Part shown: positions 1 through 8,205 of the stretch, one piece after another
Layout of the letters: every line of letters begins with the position of its first letter
Numbering within the stretch: the first letter of the stretch is position 1
Assembly (NCBI GenBank): GCA_016215025.1
Contig: JACRMI010000091.1
Location: 1 to 32,955 of the forward strand
Direction of reading: 5' to 3'
DNA: 32,955 nucleotides
Source of the DNA: Chloroflexota bacterium
Lineage (GTDB): Bacteria > Chloroflexota > Anaerolineae > UBA4142
Notes under the pieces: model-generated
What the model was told of the DNA's origin: nothing
Seen by the model: the letters and a program-made list of their open reading frames with translations, nothing else
The model's database searches: none
Program-made: the position numbers and the translations under genes

Positions 1-1190
1 TCAAAGCAGCTTAACAAGCATATACTCCTCATACTTCGCCGAGAAAGGACAAGGTATGAGGAGACGTCCACCCCATGTCATCCAGCTGACTCGAGCAGAG
101 CGCAAGGAGTTGCAACGGATTCTACGCGATGGACGAACCGCGCAACGCGTTGCGCGACGTAGCCGCATTCTCTTGGCGATGGAGCATCCGCGAACCATTG
201 TTGATGACTTGGCACAGCGCGTGGCGATGACACCGACTGGCGTGTGGTATGTCTGTCGTCGCTACGAGACGGCGGGACTGGATGCTATCTACGATGCACC
301 GCGCACGGGACGCCCGCGCGAGATTTCGGAACTCGAACGCGTGGCGATTGAGCAACTGGCTTGTTGCGAGCTCCAAGGTTTAAAGTTGGAACTCACGCAT
401 TGGTCCACGCGGAGCTTGACCGCGTTTGTCCGGCAGCGTTTGCATCGACCTCAACTCGCTCATTCCACCGCGTCATTGATTTTGCGCGACGCCAAGTTGC
501 AATTACATCGCAGCCGATATTGGATCACCCCCACGCTCAACGCCGAATTTGTCCAGCGGGCGACACGCATTTTATGGCTGTATGAGCGGGTCAAATGGCT
601 CTTGGCGCACGACGAAATCGTGATCGCCGTGGACGAGAAACCCAACCTCCAAGCGTTGGAGCGCGCGCGTCCGAAACAGGGAATGCGCCCTGGGCAGATC
701 GAACGCCAGGAGTTTGAATACGAGCGCCATGAGACCGTCAACTTCTTGGTGGTCTTGATCCTGCATAACGGCGAGATGCGTTGTTGTTGCCTGGAGAAGA
801 ATGACAGTGAGCATCTCTGTCGCGCGTTGCCGAAACTGTTAGCCCCCTTTCGTAAGTGGCGTCGCGTGCATCTAATCTGGGACGGTGGACCGAGCCATGC
901 CTCCGCCGCGACCCAAACGTTTCTACGCTCGTATGGCACATGGCTACGGGTGCTCTTTACGCCAGCGCATGCGGAGTGGCTGAATCAAGCTGAACTGCTG
1001 TTAAAGAGCTTTACCCTGCACTATCTGAAGCGGGGCAGTTGGCGCAGTCGTCAAGAATTGATTGACCACCTGTATGCCAGTGCGCCAGAATATAATCGCT
1101 TGTTTGCACACCCCATCAACTGGACCTGGACACGTCGTGATTTACGTGATTGGGTGGAATGGAAGACGGCGGGACTATCTTAAATTACTT
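1..1190 (+). mobile_element. IS630-type insertion sequence, ends approximate
   Basis: One transposase gene almost fills the element. Immediately to its right the permease gene on the other strand loses its normal C-terminus, which puts the right end at about 1183-1195. The left end lies within the first ~50 bases or just outside the window. IS630 elements insert at TA; TA occurs on both sides (12-13 and 1191-1192), but I could not establish a convincing pair of terminal inverted repeats, so the exact borders are open. Confidence 0.7.
56..1183 (+). CDS. IS630 family DDE transposase
   Basis: This 375-residue protein cuts and rejoins DNA at the ends of its own insertion sequence. Residues 10-90 form the helix-turn-helix DNA-binding half, ending in a basic GRPREI linker. 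The catalytic DDE half follows: the first Asp in AVDEKPNLQ (D193), the second in LIWDGGPSH (D276), and the Glu in HAEWLNQAELLLKSF (E313). The WLNQ-E pattern is characteristic of IS630 and related Tc1/mariner-like enzymes. The start ATG at 56 has a GAGAAAGGA ribosome site just upstream. The frame is full length without lesions, so the element may still be active. It is convergent with the permease remnant, whose stop codon lies inside this gene's end. Confidence 0.93.
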   Translation: MRRRPPHVIQLTRAERKELQRILRDGRTAQRVARRSRILLAMEHPRTIVDDLAQRVAMTPTGVWYVCRRYETAGLDAIYDAPRTGRPREISELERVAIEQLACCELQGLKLELTHWSTRSLTAFVRQRLHRPQLAHSTASLILRDAKLQLHRSRYWITPTLNAEFVQRATRILWLYERVKWLLAHDEIVIAVDEKPNLQALERARPKQGMRPGQIERQEFEYERHETVNFLVVLILHNGEMRCCCLEKNDSEHLCRALPKLLAPFRKWRRVHLIWDGGPSHASAATQTFLRSYGTWLRVLFTPAHAEWLNQAELLLKSFTLHYLKRGSWRSRQELIDHLYASAPEYNRLFAHPINWTWTRRDLRDWVEWKTAGLS

Positions 1191-2537
1191 ATCGAACGCA
1201 CCACTAGCACCGAATAATCGCGGCTCACCAGCGCTTCTTCCATCAGAATTTCTTTGGGCTTTTCCATCGCTTCGATTTTGGAAAAGTGTGCGTAATACGC
1301 GAGCAAGCCGACGAGCATCCAACCCACTGCTGTATACCATGCCGTCGCGCTGAACGTGAACAGATAGAGTGAGAGCAAGGTGTTGCACATGATCGCCATC
1401 AAGGGAATGGCTGGAAACCAGGGAATGACAAAGCCGCGCACCAAGTCGGGCATTTTGCGGCGCAAGGTCATCACGGCGACGTTGACTTGGAGAAAGAGCA
1501 ACAGGAACATAATATCTGTCGCCGCCGCCACATCGTCAATCGGTAGCGCCCACGCCATTACAATCATCAGTGCGCCTGAAAAGATGATTGCCCAGTGCGG
1601 CGTGCGACGGACTGGGTGGATGCGCGCAAACAATGCGGGTAAGTTATGATCGCGTCCCATGGCGAACGACACGCGCGATGAAGAAAACGTCGTCGCGTTC
1701 AAGGCGGACATCGTGGAAACCAAGCCGCTAAACAACAAAACGATAGCGCCAACACCAAATGGAAAAGTCTGTTGAGCCACTTGAACGATGGCAAGTTCCT
1801 TTTGCTGACCCAGGTACTCAAATCCAGCGAGTGCATCGGGGGGGCATGACCGCGCCAACGGCGACGGTGCCCACGGCAATGTAGAAGACAACCGAGATCA
1901 AAATCGCCGCAAAAATCGCGCGCGGAATGTTACGCTTGGGGTGGATGACCTCTTCACCCGATTGCGCGATGATTTCATAGCCCTCGACGAACAACGCGAG
2001 AATCACGACCTTAGTTGAGGTGACAATATTGCCGACAGTTCCCGTTTCCGATGCCCCGCGATAATTGATGATTGTGAACGCAAGAATGACGAGCGAAGTG
2101 AAGACCAGCGTCATCTGGTGAAGTGACAAGCCGAAAGCGGGAATGCCTGCCATGCTCCACAATTCGGAGGCAAAGCGACCAAAGGCAAGCGCATAGAGAC
2201 TACCCGCCACTGCGTGGGCAAACCAACTCATCCAACCTGCCAGGAATCCGTTCGCGCCACCTAGTCCTTCTTTGACCCACAGATAGCCGCCGCCCGCTTC
2301 GGGAAACGCGGAGCCAAGTTCGGCGTAGGCCATTGCCGTAAACGTGGTCACGATTCCGTTCAAGAGGAATGCCAGCGCCAACGCCGGACCCGCCACGCCT
2401 GCCGCGATCCCAGTGAGCACAAAGATGCCTGCGCCGATCATTCCGCCGACGCCAATCATCGTGATGGTAAAGAGACCCAGGTCGCGGCTGAGCGCAACTT
2501 TTTGTTCGCCGTTTGCTTGATGGCTCTGGTTTTGCAT
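1175..2537 (-). pseudogene. APC family amino acid permease, broken and IS-truncated
   Basis: Multi-pass amino-acid/polyamine/organocation transporter. The first part (from ATG 2537; a TTG at 2549 is also possible) carries the family's opening glycine motif GVGGMIGAGIFVLTG and later EGYEIIAQSGEEV. Three lesions are visible. First, at VVILALFV-EGYEII a block of roughly 35-40 residues, usual between these two motifs, is missing without loss of frame. Second, a run of seven G at 1838-1844 shifts the frame: with six, the product reads on as MPPDALAGFEYLGQQ into the second half (to 1175). Third, the protein ends in DYSVLVV followed by sequence from the insertion element. In many relatives a UspA-like domain begins at this point, so the IS probably cut off a fused Usp domain. 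The first and third readings rest on remembered family members. Confidence 0.85.
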
Positions 2538-2590
2538 AGAGGATGCCAATTTGAAGGGTGAGAATTCGACGTCAATGCGGATAGAGTAAG

Positions 2591-3471
2591 TCAGGCGTCA
2601 CGTTTCTTTCGTTTCTGATTATACATCAAGGTGTCTGCTCTTTCCAGCATTTCTCGAAGCGTGCGCGGGTGATCGGGATCATAGTGGGCGATGCCGACGC
2701 TCAGCGTCAACGTGTAGCCGTGAGGGGCGCGGGTATTGTAGATGCGAACTTTATGATCGAGGCGCATGAGAATGTCGGCACGTTTGTCTTTAGCCGTATG
2801 CATCGCCAAGACTACAAACTCATCGCCGCCGATGCGCGCTATCAAATCCGAATTGCGAAAGGATTTCTTGAGGATTACGCCAACTTGATGGAGCGCGCGG
2901 TCGCCTGCCACATGTCCAAACTGATCGTTGATTCTTTTCAACCCATCCAGATCGGCAAAAACCAGCGACGCTTTTCGCCCGATCCGCCGCGCCAACTTGA
3001 GATGCTGCTCGTCGAGAAAAAAGAACCCGCGGCGATTGTACAACCCTGTCAGTTCATCTTTGAGAGATGCCGCCCGTAGTTCTTCGCGCCACTGTTGGCG
3101 TTCAATAGCAAAGCGGAGAGCGCGGACGCAGGATTGACTATCATTGTATTTCTTGACTAGGTAATCTTGAGCGCCCGCGTGGACGGCGCGAATCGCTTGC
3201 GTTTCGTCGTCCAAATCACCTACGATCACCAGGGGAATATCGGGCGCATCCGTCCGTAGGGATTCGAGCATCTCCAATCCAATTTTCCCTTTATCGTTAG
3301 CAAGATGGCATCATACCGTCCCACCGCGAGTTGGTGAAATGCTTCTTCCGTTCGCTTGACCAGAGTGAAAACATACTTGACGTGGTGGCGTGTGACTAAT
3401 CTTTTTCGCAGCCAAGGTATTTGATCCAAGCCATCCGCAATATGCAAAATTCGATAAAGTTCACTTGGCAT
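2591..3471 (-). pseudogene. Receiver-GGDEF diguanylate cyclase, frameshifted
   Basis: It would make cyclic di-GMP under control of a receiver domain. The N-terminal part starts at 3471 (MPSELYRILHIAD) and covers the first half of a receiver fold up to YDAILLTIKGK. The rest of the receiver and the GGDEF domain continue in another frame (GLEMLESL onward). Adding one A to the A4 run (T4 at 3283-3286 on the plus strand) joins them as KGKIGLEMLES. The GGDEF half looks competent: DELTGLYNRRG, FADLDGLKRIND, and RIGGDEF preceded by RNSD, a match to the RxxD inhibitory site. The receiver has Thr (LLTI) where the phosphorylated Asp normally sits, so phosphorylation is doubtful even in a repaired protein. 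A single-base sequencing error cannot be excluded. Confidence 0.8.
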
Positions 3472-3487
3472 CTTTGTTTCTCACGCG

Positions 3488-5521
3488 TCAAGTTTGGATG
3501 GGCGTTTCGGCGTCATCGTCACTCTCGGATAAAATCCTTTCCAGGTTGGCTTTCCAAGGCGACGCCACATGGGCAATGACACGGTCGCCCATAAGCAATT
3601 GCGTATTCCCGCGCGGCACAATGACGCGCCCGCCGCGTTGAATCGAAACGATCACACAGTCGTTCGGCAACTTGATTTCGCGCAACCGTTTGCCAATGGC
3701 AGTTGCGCCATTCGTCAGATCAACTTGCACTAACTCCGTGCCAACCTCGGATTCAAGCCGCAACCGTGCCAGATGATGTTCGCGTTGATGTTTATCAACG
3801 AGAGCATGGGAATACGCGTGTACAATGTCGCTCCGCCGCAAGACGCCAAGCACCCGACGTGGATTCTGTCGGTCCACGATTGGAATGCGCCCTACATCGA
3901 GTGCGCCGAAATGCCGCAAGGCGTCGTCTAATGTTTCATCAGCGAAAGCCGTCAAAACACTGGTCGTGCAGATGTCCGCTACGGTCGCGTCGGTCTTGCC
4001 GACTTCTAGTGCGTGTTCGAGATCGGACAGCGCCACCACGCCATAGAGCTGATCATCATCGTCCAACACGATGAACCCGTGATGCGATGTATCCTGAAAC
4101 AATTGCGCCAGGTCAGATAATGTTGTCTTCAGTCTAACCACAGCGAGCTCCTTAATCGGTGTCATCGCTTCTTCGACCAAAATCGAGCGCATCAGGTTCA
4201 GATCTTTCTTAGCGCGCAGGTCAATCCCGCGTAGCTTCAGCTTTAAGGTGTAAATGCTTTCGGCTTCGATGTGTTGGGCAATGATCGTGCTCACGACTGT
4301 CGCGAACATCAGCGGAAGGATGATGCGATAATCCTGGGTCATCTCAAACAGTATGATTATAGCGGTAATCGGCGCGCGCGCAGCACCCGCAAATACTGCC
4401 GCCATGCCGACCATCGCGTACGCGCCGCTCGCTGCTGTGATGTCGGGAAATGCCAGATGAGCGATTTCGCCGTACGCGCCGCCGAGTACAGCACCAATGA
4501 ACAAGGCAGGCGCGAAGACACCGCCGGATGAGCCAGAGCCAAGTGTCAATGTGGTCGCCAGAATCTTGCCAAAAATCAGAAGAATCAAGAGCGATAGTCC
4601 GAGATTGCCATTCAGCGTTTTTTCGATGGTGTCAAATCCCGTACCAAAAACTTGGGGAACGAAATAGCCTACGATGCCTAGCCCTAGTCCGCCGATAGCT
4701 GGTTTGAGATAGGGCGGAAAATTCCACTGATCGAAAAGGTCCTCCATAAAATAAAGCGTCTTGACGAATGCCATTGCGCCTAGCCCCGAGGCAACCCCCA
4801 GCCCCAAATACAAAACGAGTTCCCAGGGGCTTTTTAACGCATAAGCCGGGACGGCAAACGCGGGCGAATCGCCTAACACCGCGCGACTCACGACACTGGC
4901 AGTCACCGCCGACACCACGATGCCGCTGAACGTCTGAATCGCAAAATCACCCAGTATGACTTCGAGCGCAAAGATGACGCCTGCAATAGGCGCATTGAAC
5001 GTCGCGGCAATGCCTCCCGCCGCCCCCGCCGCGACCAGATTGATCACGCGCCGTTCGTTGAGTTTGAAGAATTGTCCCAGCGTCGAGCCAGACGCTGCGC
5101 CGATCTGCACGATGGGTCCCTCGCGCCCGACCGAGCCACCTGAGCCAATCGTGATGGCAGAACCCAATGCCTTGGCTAAAACTACGATGGGGCGAATTTT
5201 TCCGCCTTTGGTCGCAATAGCCGTTAGCACTTCGGGCACGCCGTGCCCTTTCGCTTCGGGGGCGACGAAATGCACAATGGGACCAACGAGCAAACCGCCG
5301 ATGATGGGCAAGAGAATGACGTAAACGCCGCCCATAAATCCTAGAATACTAGCACCGCCGCTAAAGAATAAATTGTTGAAAAAGCGGATCATCTCGACGA
5401 AGACAATCGTCCCTAGCCCTGCCGCAATCCCAACAATAACGGCAAAGGTCATCATCACCGTTGTTTCTGATGACCGAAATCTGTCGATCAAACGAGGAAT
5501 CATTGATTTTACTGTATTCAT
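3488..5521 (-). CDS. ClC chloride channel/antiporter with CBS pair and RCK_C domain
   Basis: Inner-membrane chloride transporter of 677 residues. The ClC core fills about residues 20-440 and shows GHGVPE, GSGGSVGREGP (gating Glu at 134) and GSGSSGGVFAPAL. Two CBS domains follow (from about EEAMTPIKEL), and then a TrkA-C/RCK_C domain (VQVDLTNGATAIGKRLREI to the end). In EcClC the internal proton-path Glu follows another Glu (E202-E203). Here the matching pair reads FALEV (E187-V188), as in ClC-0-type channels, so this may be a channel and not an H+/Cl- antiporter (inference from motif alignment). CBS domains usually sense adenine nucleotides, and some RCK_C domains bind cyclic di-AMP. ATG 5521 was chosen because the longer frame upstream has no ribosome site; the site at 5521 is itself weak. 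Confidence 0.93.
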   Translation of the reverse strand: MNTVKSMIPRLIDRFRSSETTVMMTFAVIVGIAAGLGTIVFVEMIRFFNNLFFSGGASILGFMGGVYVILLPIIGGLLVGPIVHFVAPEAKGHGVPEVLTAIATKGGKIRPIVVLAKALGSAITIGSGGSVGREGPIVQIGAASGSTLGQFFKLNERRVINLVAAGAAGGIAATFNAPIAGVIFALEVILGDFAIQTFSGIVVSAVTASVVSRAVLGDSPAFAVPAYALKSPWELVLYLGLGVASGLGAMAFVKTLYFMEDLFDQWNFPPYLKPAIGGLGLGIVGYFVPQVFGTGFDTIEKTLNGNLGLSLLILLIFGKILATTLTLGSGSSGGVFAPALFIGAVLGGAYGEIAHLAFPDITAASGAYAMVGMAAVFAGAARAPITAIIILFEMTQDYRIILPLMFATVVSTIIAQHIEAESIYTLKLKLRGIDLRAKKDLNLMRSILVEEAMTPIKELAVVRLKTTLSDLAQLFQDTSHHGFIVLDDDDQLYGVVALSDLEHALEVGKTDATVADICTTSVLTAFADETLDDALRHFGALDVGRIPIVDRQNPRRVLGVLRRSDIVHAYSHALVDKHQREHHLARLRLESEVGTELVQVDLTNGATAIGKRLREIKLPNDCVIVSIQRGGRVIVPRGNTQLLMGDRVIAHVASPWKANLERILSESDDDAETPIQT

Positions 5522-5573
5522 AAGAACTTGCCACCATATGGGTGTCGGTAAATCAACCGCAACTTTTGCAAAT

Positions 5574-5765
5574 TTATTGGTGTGACATCCCTTCCGAAGA
5601 GAGTGCGGCTTCCGCAAGATTCCATTCCGTTTTTCCAGTCAAGGCGGCGTCCACTTCGGCGACGAGCTTTTCGAACGTTTCTTCTGTGATAACGCCATCG
5701 TGGCGTAAGCCCAGCGCCAAACCGATCAGCGTGCCACCTGCCGCTATCCGCGCGAAATCGATCAC
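5574..5765 (-). CDS. Small helical protein of unknown function
   Basis: A 63-residue frame opening with GTG. I do not recognise the family. It reads VIDFARIAAGGTLIGLALGL, then RHDGVITEETFEKLVAEVDAAL: a short Gly/Leu-rich hydrophobic stretch followed by an acidic amphipathic helix. The frame stays open upstream of the GTG for only nine more codons (NRFDPLQG) and then meets TAA, so the gene could be a remnant of something longer. It sits between the second glycosyltransferase and the ClC gene on the same strand. A different frame over the same DNA (5518-5796) has unnatural composition and was not chosen. Confidence 0.5.
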   Translation of the reverse strand: MIDFARIAAGGTLIGLALGLRHDGVITEETFEKLVAEVDAALTGKTEWNLAEAALSSEGMSHQ

Positions 5766-5827
5766 GCCTTGGAGCGGATCGAATCGGTTTTACCACTTTT
5801 AGTCGGTCGGTTTCCCAGCCTGACTGC

Positions 5828-7066
5828 TCACGTTTGTTGGGTTGAAGCGATCAGCGGTTCGATGCTCTCGGCAAAGATTTGTTCCCAGGCGTATTCACGA
5901 AGCACATGCTGCTTCATTTGATAACGCGCGTCGCGATCCAGAAAATCAACCAGCTGCTCCGCAATCGTCGCCGGTGACTCGTCGAGCGCGAAATAATGTC
6001 CCCACTCGCGCGCCGATTCGCGGAAGGGCGGGATATCCGAACAGAAAATCGGCAAGTGCATCAACCCCGCTTCCAGTATCGGAATGCCAAAGCCCTCGCG
6101 CGCGCTGGGAAACAGCAATAGATCGGCAAGCTGGTACAAGTCTCGTCGCGAGGCATCATCCACCGCACCGTGTTCCTGGAGAAAAATCACATGACCTTGG
6201 ACGCCGAGTTTGGTTTGTAACCCGCGCAATTCGTCGAGATATGATATGTTGGCTGGATTGTGTGGACCCAGCGGACCCATCACGACCAACTTCGGAGCAA
6301 ATCCACGCTCCCACACGGCGGCGGTGATGGCGATCGCGAGTTCGATGTTTTTGCGTCGCGTTACGCGCGCAGGCAACAAACACAACGGCGCGGCATCGAG
6401 CAAATGCAATTCACGTATCCGTCGAGCTGTGGTCTCGGTTGCGCCCAAAAACTCGAGCGCATCAACGCCAGGTGGCACAACGGCAATCTGCGTCATCGGA
6501 ATTCTCAACAAGTTTGCCAATTCCCCGCGGCGGGTGTCTGACACGACGACGTACTGCACGCCCTGCCACGCTTGGCGCAACAAATCCCAGGGTAGCCCGT
6601 TATGGACATCATTGGCGTACACCGGATCTTCCCAGGCAAAATCGTGACACCACGCAATGAACCGCGGCTTGCCCATCTGCGTCAATTCATGCAAAGCGTT
6701 CGTCAACGCTAGATTTTTATGCAACGTTGGAATGTTGTGCGCTATGCACACGTCCACGTCGATCAGCGCTTCCTGGAGAGTGTGCCGGATCGCGGTCGTC
6801 AATGGGAGGAAATCGCTGGGGATGATACCTCGATTCAACTTCTGATTGACCTCGCTCACAAATGAATGCCGCGAATCGAGCAAAGGTATAATCTGGACTG
6901 GGATACGTGGATCAAATTGCTCAGCACGCCCGGCAATAATTTTTACGGCATATCCATGTTCGATCAACAATCGGGCATGTGTCGCAATGGTGGACTCGAC
7001 CCCGCCGATGGTGGGGGGCGCGGCATAATGCAGAATCGCAATGTATGGTTTAGGTGCTGTGGTCAT
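5828..7066 (-). CDS. GT4-type glycosyltransferase
   Basis: Retaining GT-B glycosyltransferase of about 412 residues, cytoplasmic or membrane-associated. The N-terminal acceptor half opens with ILHYAAPPTIGGVEST, the usual GGVE loop. The nucleotide-sugar half carries ARVTRRKNIELAI and SAREGFGIPILEAG, the E-x7-E motif of GT4. It is a clear paralogue of the other GT4 gene in this cluster (shared HY-APP-IGGVE start, similar middle and end). ATG 7066 was chosen over 7090, where the ribosome site is only two bases from the start. The gene overlaps the end of tatA. Donor and acceptor cannot be told from the sequence; location beside otsAB suggests a glucoside or a trehalose-related product (inference). 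Confidence 0.88.
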   Translation of the reverse strand: MTTAPKPYIAILHYAAPPTIGGVESTIATHARLLIEHGYAVKIIAGRAEQFDPRIPVQIIPLLDSRHSFVSEVNQKLNRGIIPSDFLPLTTAIRHTLQEALIDVDVCIAHNIPTLHKNLALTNALHELTQMGKPRFIAWCHDFAWEDPVYANDVHNGLPWDLLRQAWQGVQYVVVSDTRRGELANLLRIPMTQIAVVPPGVDALEFLGATETTARRIRELHLLDAAPLCLLPARVTRRKNIELAIAITAAVWERGFAPKLVVMGPLGPHNPANISYLDELRGLQTKLGVQGHVIFLQEHGAVDDASRRDLYQLADLLLFPSAREGFGIPILEAGLMHLPIFCSDIPPFRESAREWGHYFALDESPATIAEQLVDFLDRDARYQMKQHVLREYAWEQIFAESIEPLIASTQQT

Positions 7067-7232
7067 GGTTGTTTTCCGCTGGTGGTTCATTGTCCTTGCC
7101 AGTTACGGCATCCCGAAATTTGCGAATGGCTTGCCCCATAGCGCGCGCCATTTCAGGCAGGCGATTCGCGCCAAAAATCAAGAGAGCCACGATGAGAATC
7201 AACACCAGGTCTAGAGGTTCAGGTCTTGGCAT
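7050..7232 (-). CDS. tatA: TatA/E-type twin-arginine translocase subunit
   Basis: A 60-residue protein of the Tat export pathway, which moves folded proteins across the cytoplasmic membrane. It has the standard layout: a short N-terminus, one membrane helix at residues 8-20 (LDLVLILIVALLIFG), the FG hinge at 20-21, an amphipathic helix (NRLPEMARAMGQAIRKF) and a polar tail. ATG 7232 is preceded by AGGAG at good spacing; the longer GTG-initiated frame is not needed. No tatC is in the window. Its placement between otsB and a glycosyltransferase is unusual, since TatA genes normally lie with tatBC or alone. The following GT4 gene starts inside its last codons, suggesting co-translation. Confidence 0.88.
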   Translation of the reverse strand: MPRPEPLDLVLILIVALLIFGANRLPEMARAMGQAIRKFRDAVTGKDNEPPAENNHDHST

Positions 7233-7413
7233 TTCCCAACTCCTTTTGATTTGGGACGGGGACACGTTGCGTAGCGGGAATTGATGCCGACGTTAACTGA
7301 ATCAGAGGACAAGTCCCGTCCTATTTTACAATAACACCCGATGAATGTCGATGATAAGTTCTCTAACCGTGAAAATCACCAATGAAGCCGACGGTCAAGT
7401 CTCCACCGACTTG

Positions 7414-8205
7414 TTAGGGTGTCTCGCGTGACGCTTCCAAAAATCGCCCCAGCCAAACCCGCACGTCCTTTGAAGATGCCAGTTGTTCTTTAGCCTTCGA
7501 GGTCGACAAAAATTTGCCGACTCGCACGGGGATACCGCCGATCTGTCGCACAACCTCGAACGCCTCTTCATCCTTGTCGTCATCGCCAAAATAGACCAGC
7601 ATTTCACTTTGCAATTTTCTCTGACCCAATAACCATTCGACTGCCTTACCCTTGTGCGCAAGAGTTGGAGCGACTTCCAAGAAATCCACATCTGCAAGCA
7701 CTCGAAAATTTGTTGGTCGCACCGCCATCCGCGCGATCACCTCGGCGCTGGGTATGACCACCGCGCGTTCTGATGGTTTCGCAAAACGTGCATGCAGCGC
7801 AATCGACAAGCCCTTGTCTTCCAGCAAGAAACCCGAACGCTTGGCAATCAATTTGCGCCATGCCGACTTGATCTTGAGGATTTTCGGACGAATGCGAGTT
7901 GGGTCTACCCGTCTGACGATGGTCGCATTTCGCTTTCTCACCTCGATGCCGTAGGTGCCAGCCAACGTGATGCCAGGCATCCGTAGCATAGTTCGTAAGG
8001 ATGCGAGTGGGCGACCGCTGATAATCGTCAGGTCGATTGATTCCGTTCGCGCGATTCGCGCCAAGAGATAGAGTAAGGCCGCGTCGGGTTGCGCTTCGTC
8101 TGGAGTTCGCGCAATGGGCACGAGCGTTCCGTCGTAATCCAAAAAGAGCCACAAGTGCCCACCAGTGTGCAAATGGGTTTGGACCGCTTGCAGAGTTTTG
8201 TTCAT
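7414..8205 (-). CDS. otsB: Trehalose-6-phosphate phosphatase
   Basis: Hydrolyses trehalose 6-phosphate to trehalose, the second step of the OtsAB pathway in the cytosol. The 263-residue protein is a HAD-superfamily phosphatase: motif I FLDYDGTL with nucleophile D23 and acid/base D25, a second motif in IISGRPL, the family's TYGIE segment, the Lys of LAHKGKAVEWL, and motif IV FGDDDKDEEAF that holds magnesium. Its length is normal. ATG 8205 overlaps the otsA stop codon (ATGA) and has AAAGGATCT in front, so the two are translationally coupled. The longer upstream frame is the tail of otsA read in another phase. Confidence 0.95.
   Translation of the reverse strand: MNKTLQAVQTHLHTGGHLWLFLDYDGTLVPIARTPDEAQPDAALLYLLARIARTESIDLTIISGRPLASLRTMLRMPGITLAGTYGIEVRKRNATIVRRVDPTRIRPKILKIKSAWRKLIAKRSGFLLEDKGLSIALHARFAKPSERAVVIPSAEVIARMAVRPTNFRVLADVDFLEVAPTLAHKGKAVEWLLGQRKLQSEMLVYFGDDDKDEEAFEVVRQIGGIPVRVGKFLSTSKAKEQLASSKDVRVWLGRFLEASRETP

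Noticed and set aside
1..1195. Terminal inverted repeats and target duplication of the IS630 element
   Set aside because: TA flanks can be picked on both sides, but the candidate end sequences match too poorly to claim.
5518..5796. A 92-codon Arg-rich minus-strand frame before the ClC gene
   Set aside because: It overlaps the ClC start and has out-of-phase composition; the 63-codon frame over the same DNA looks far more protein-like.
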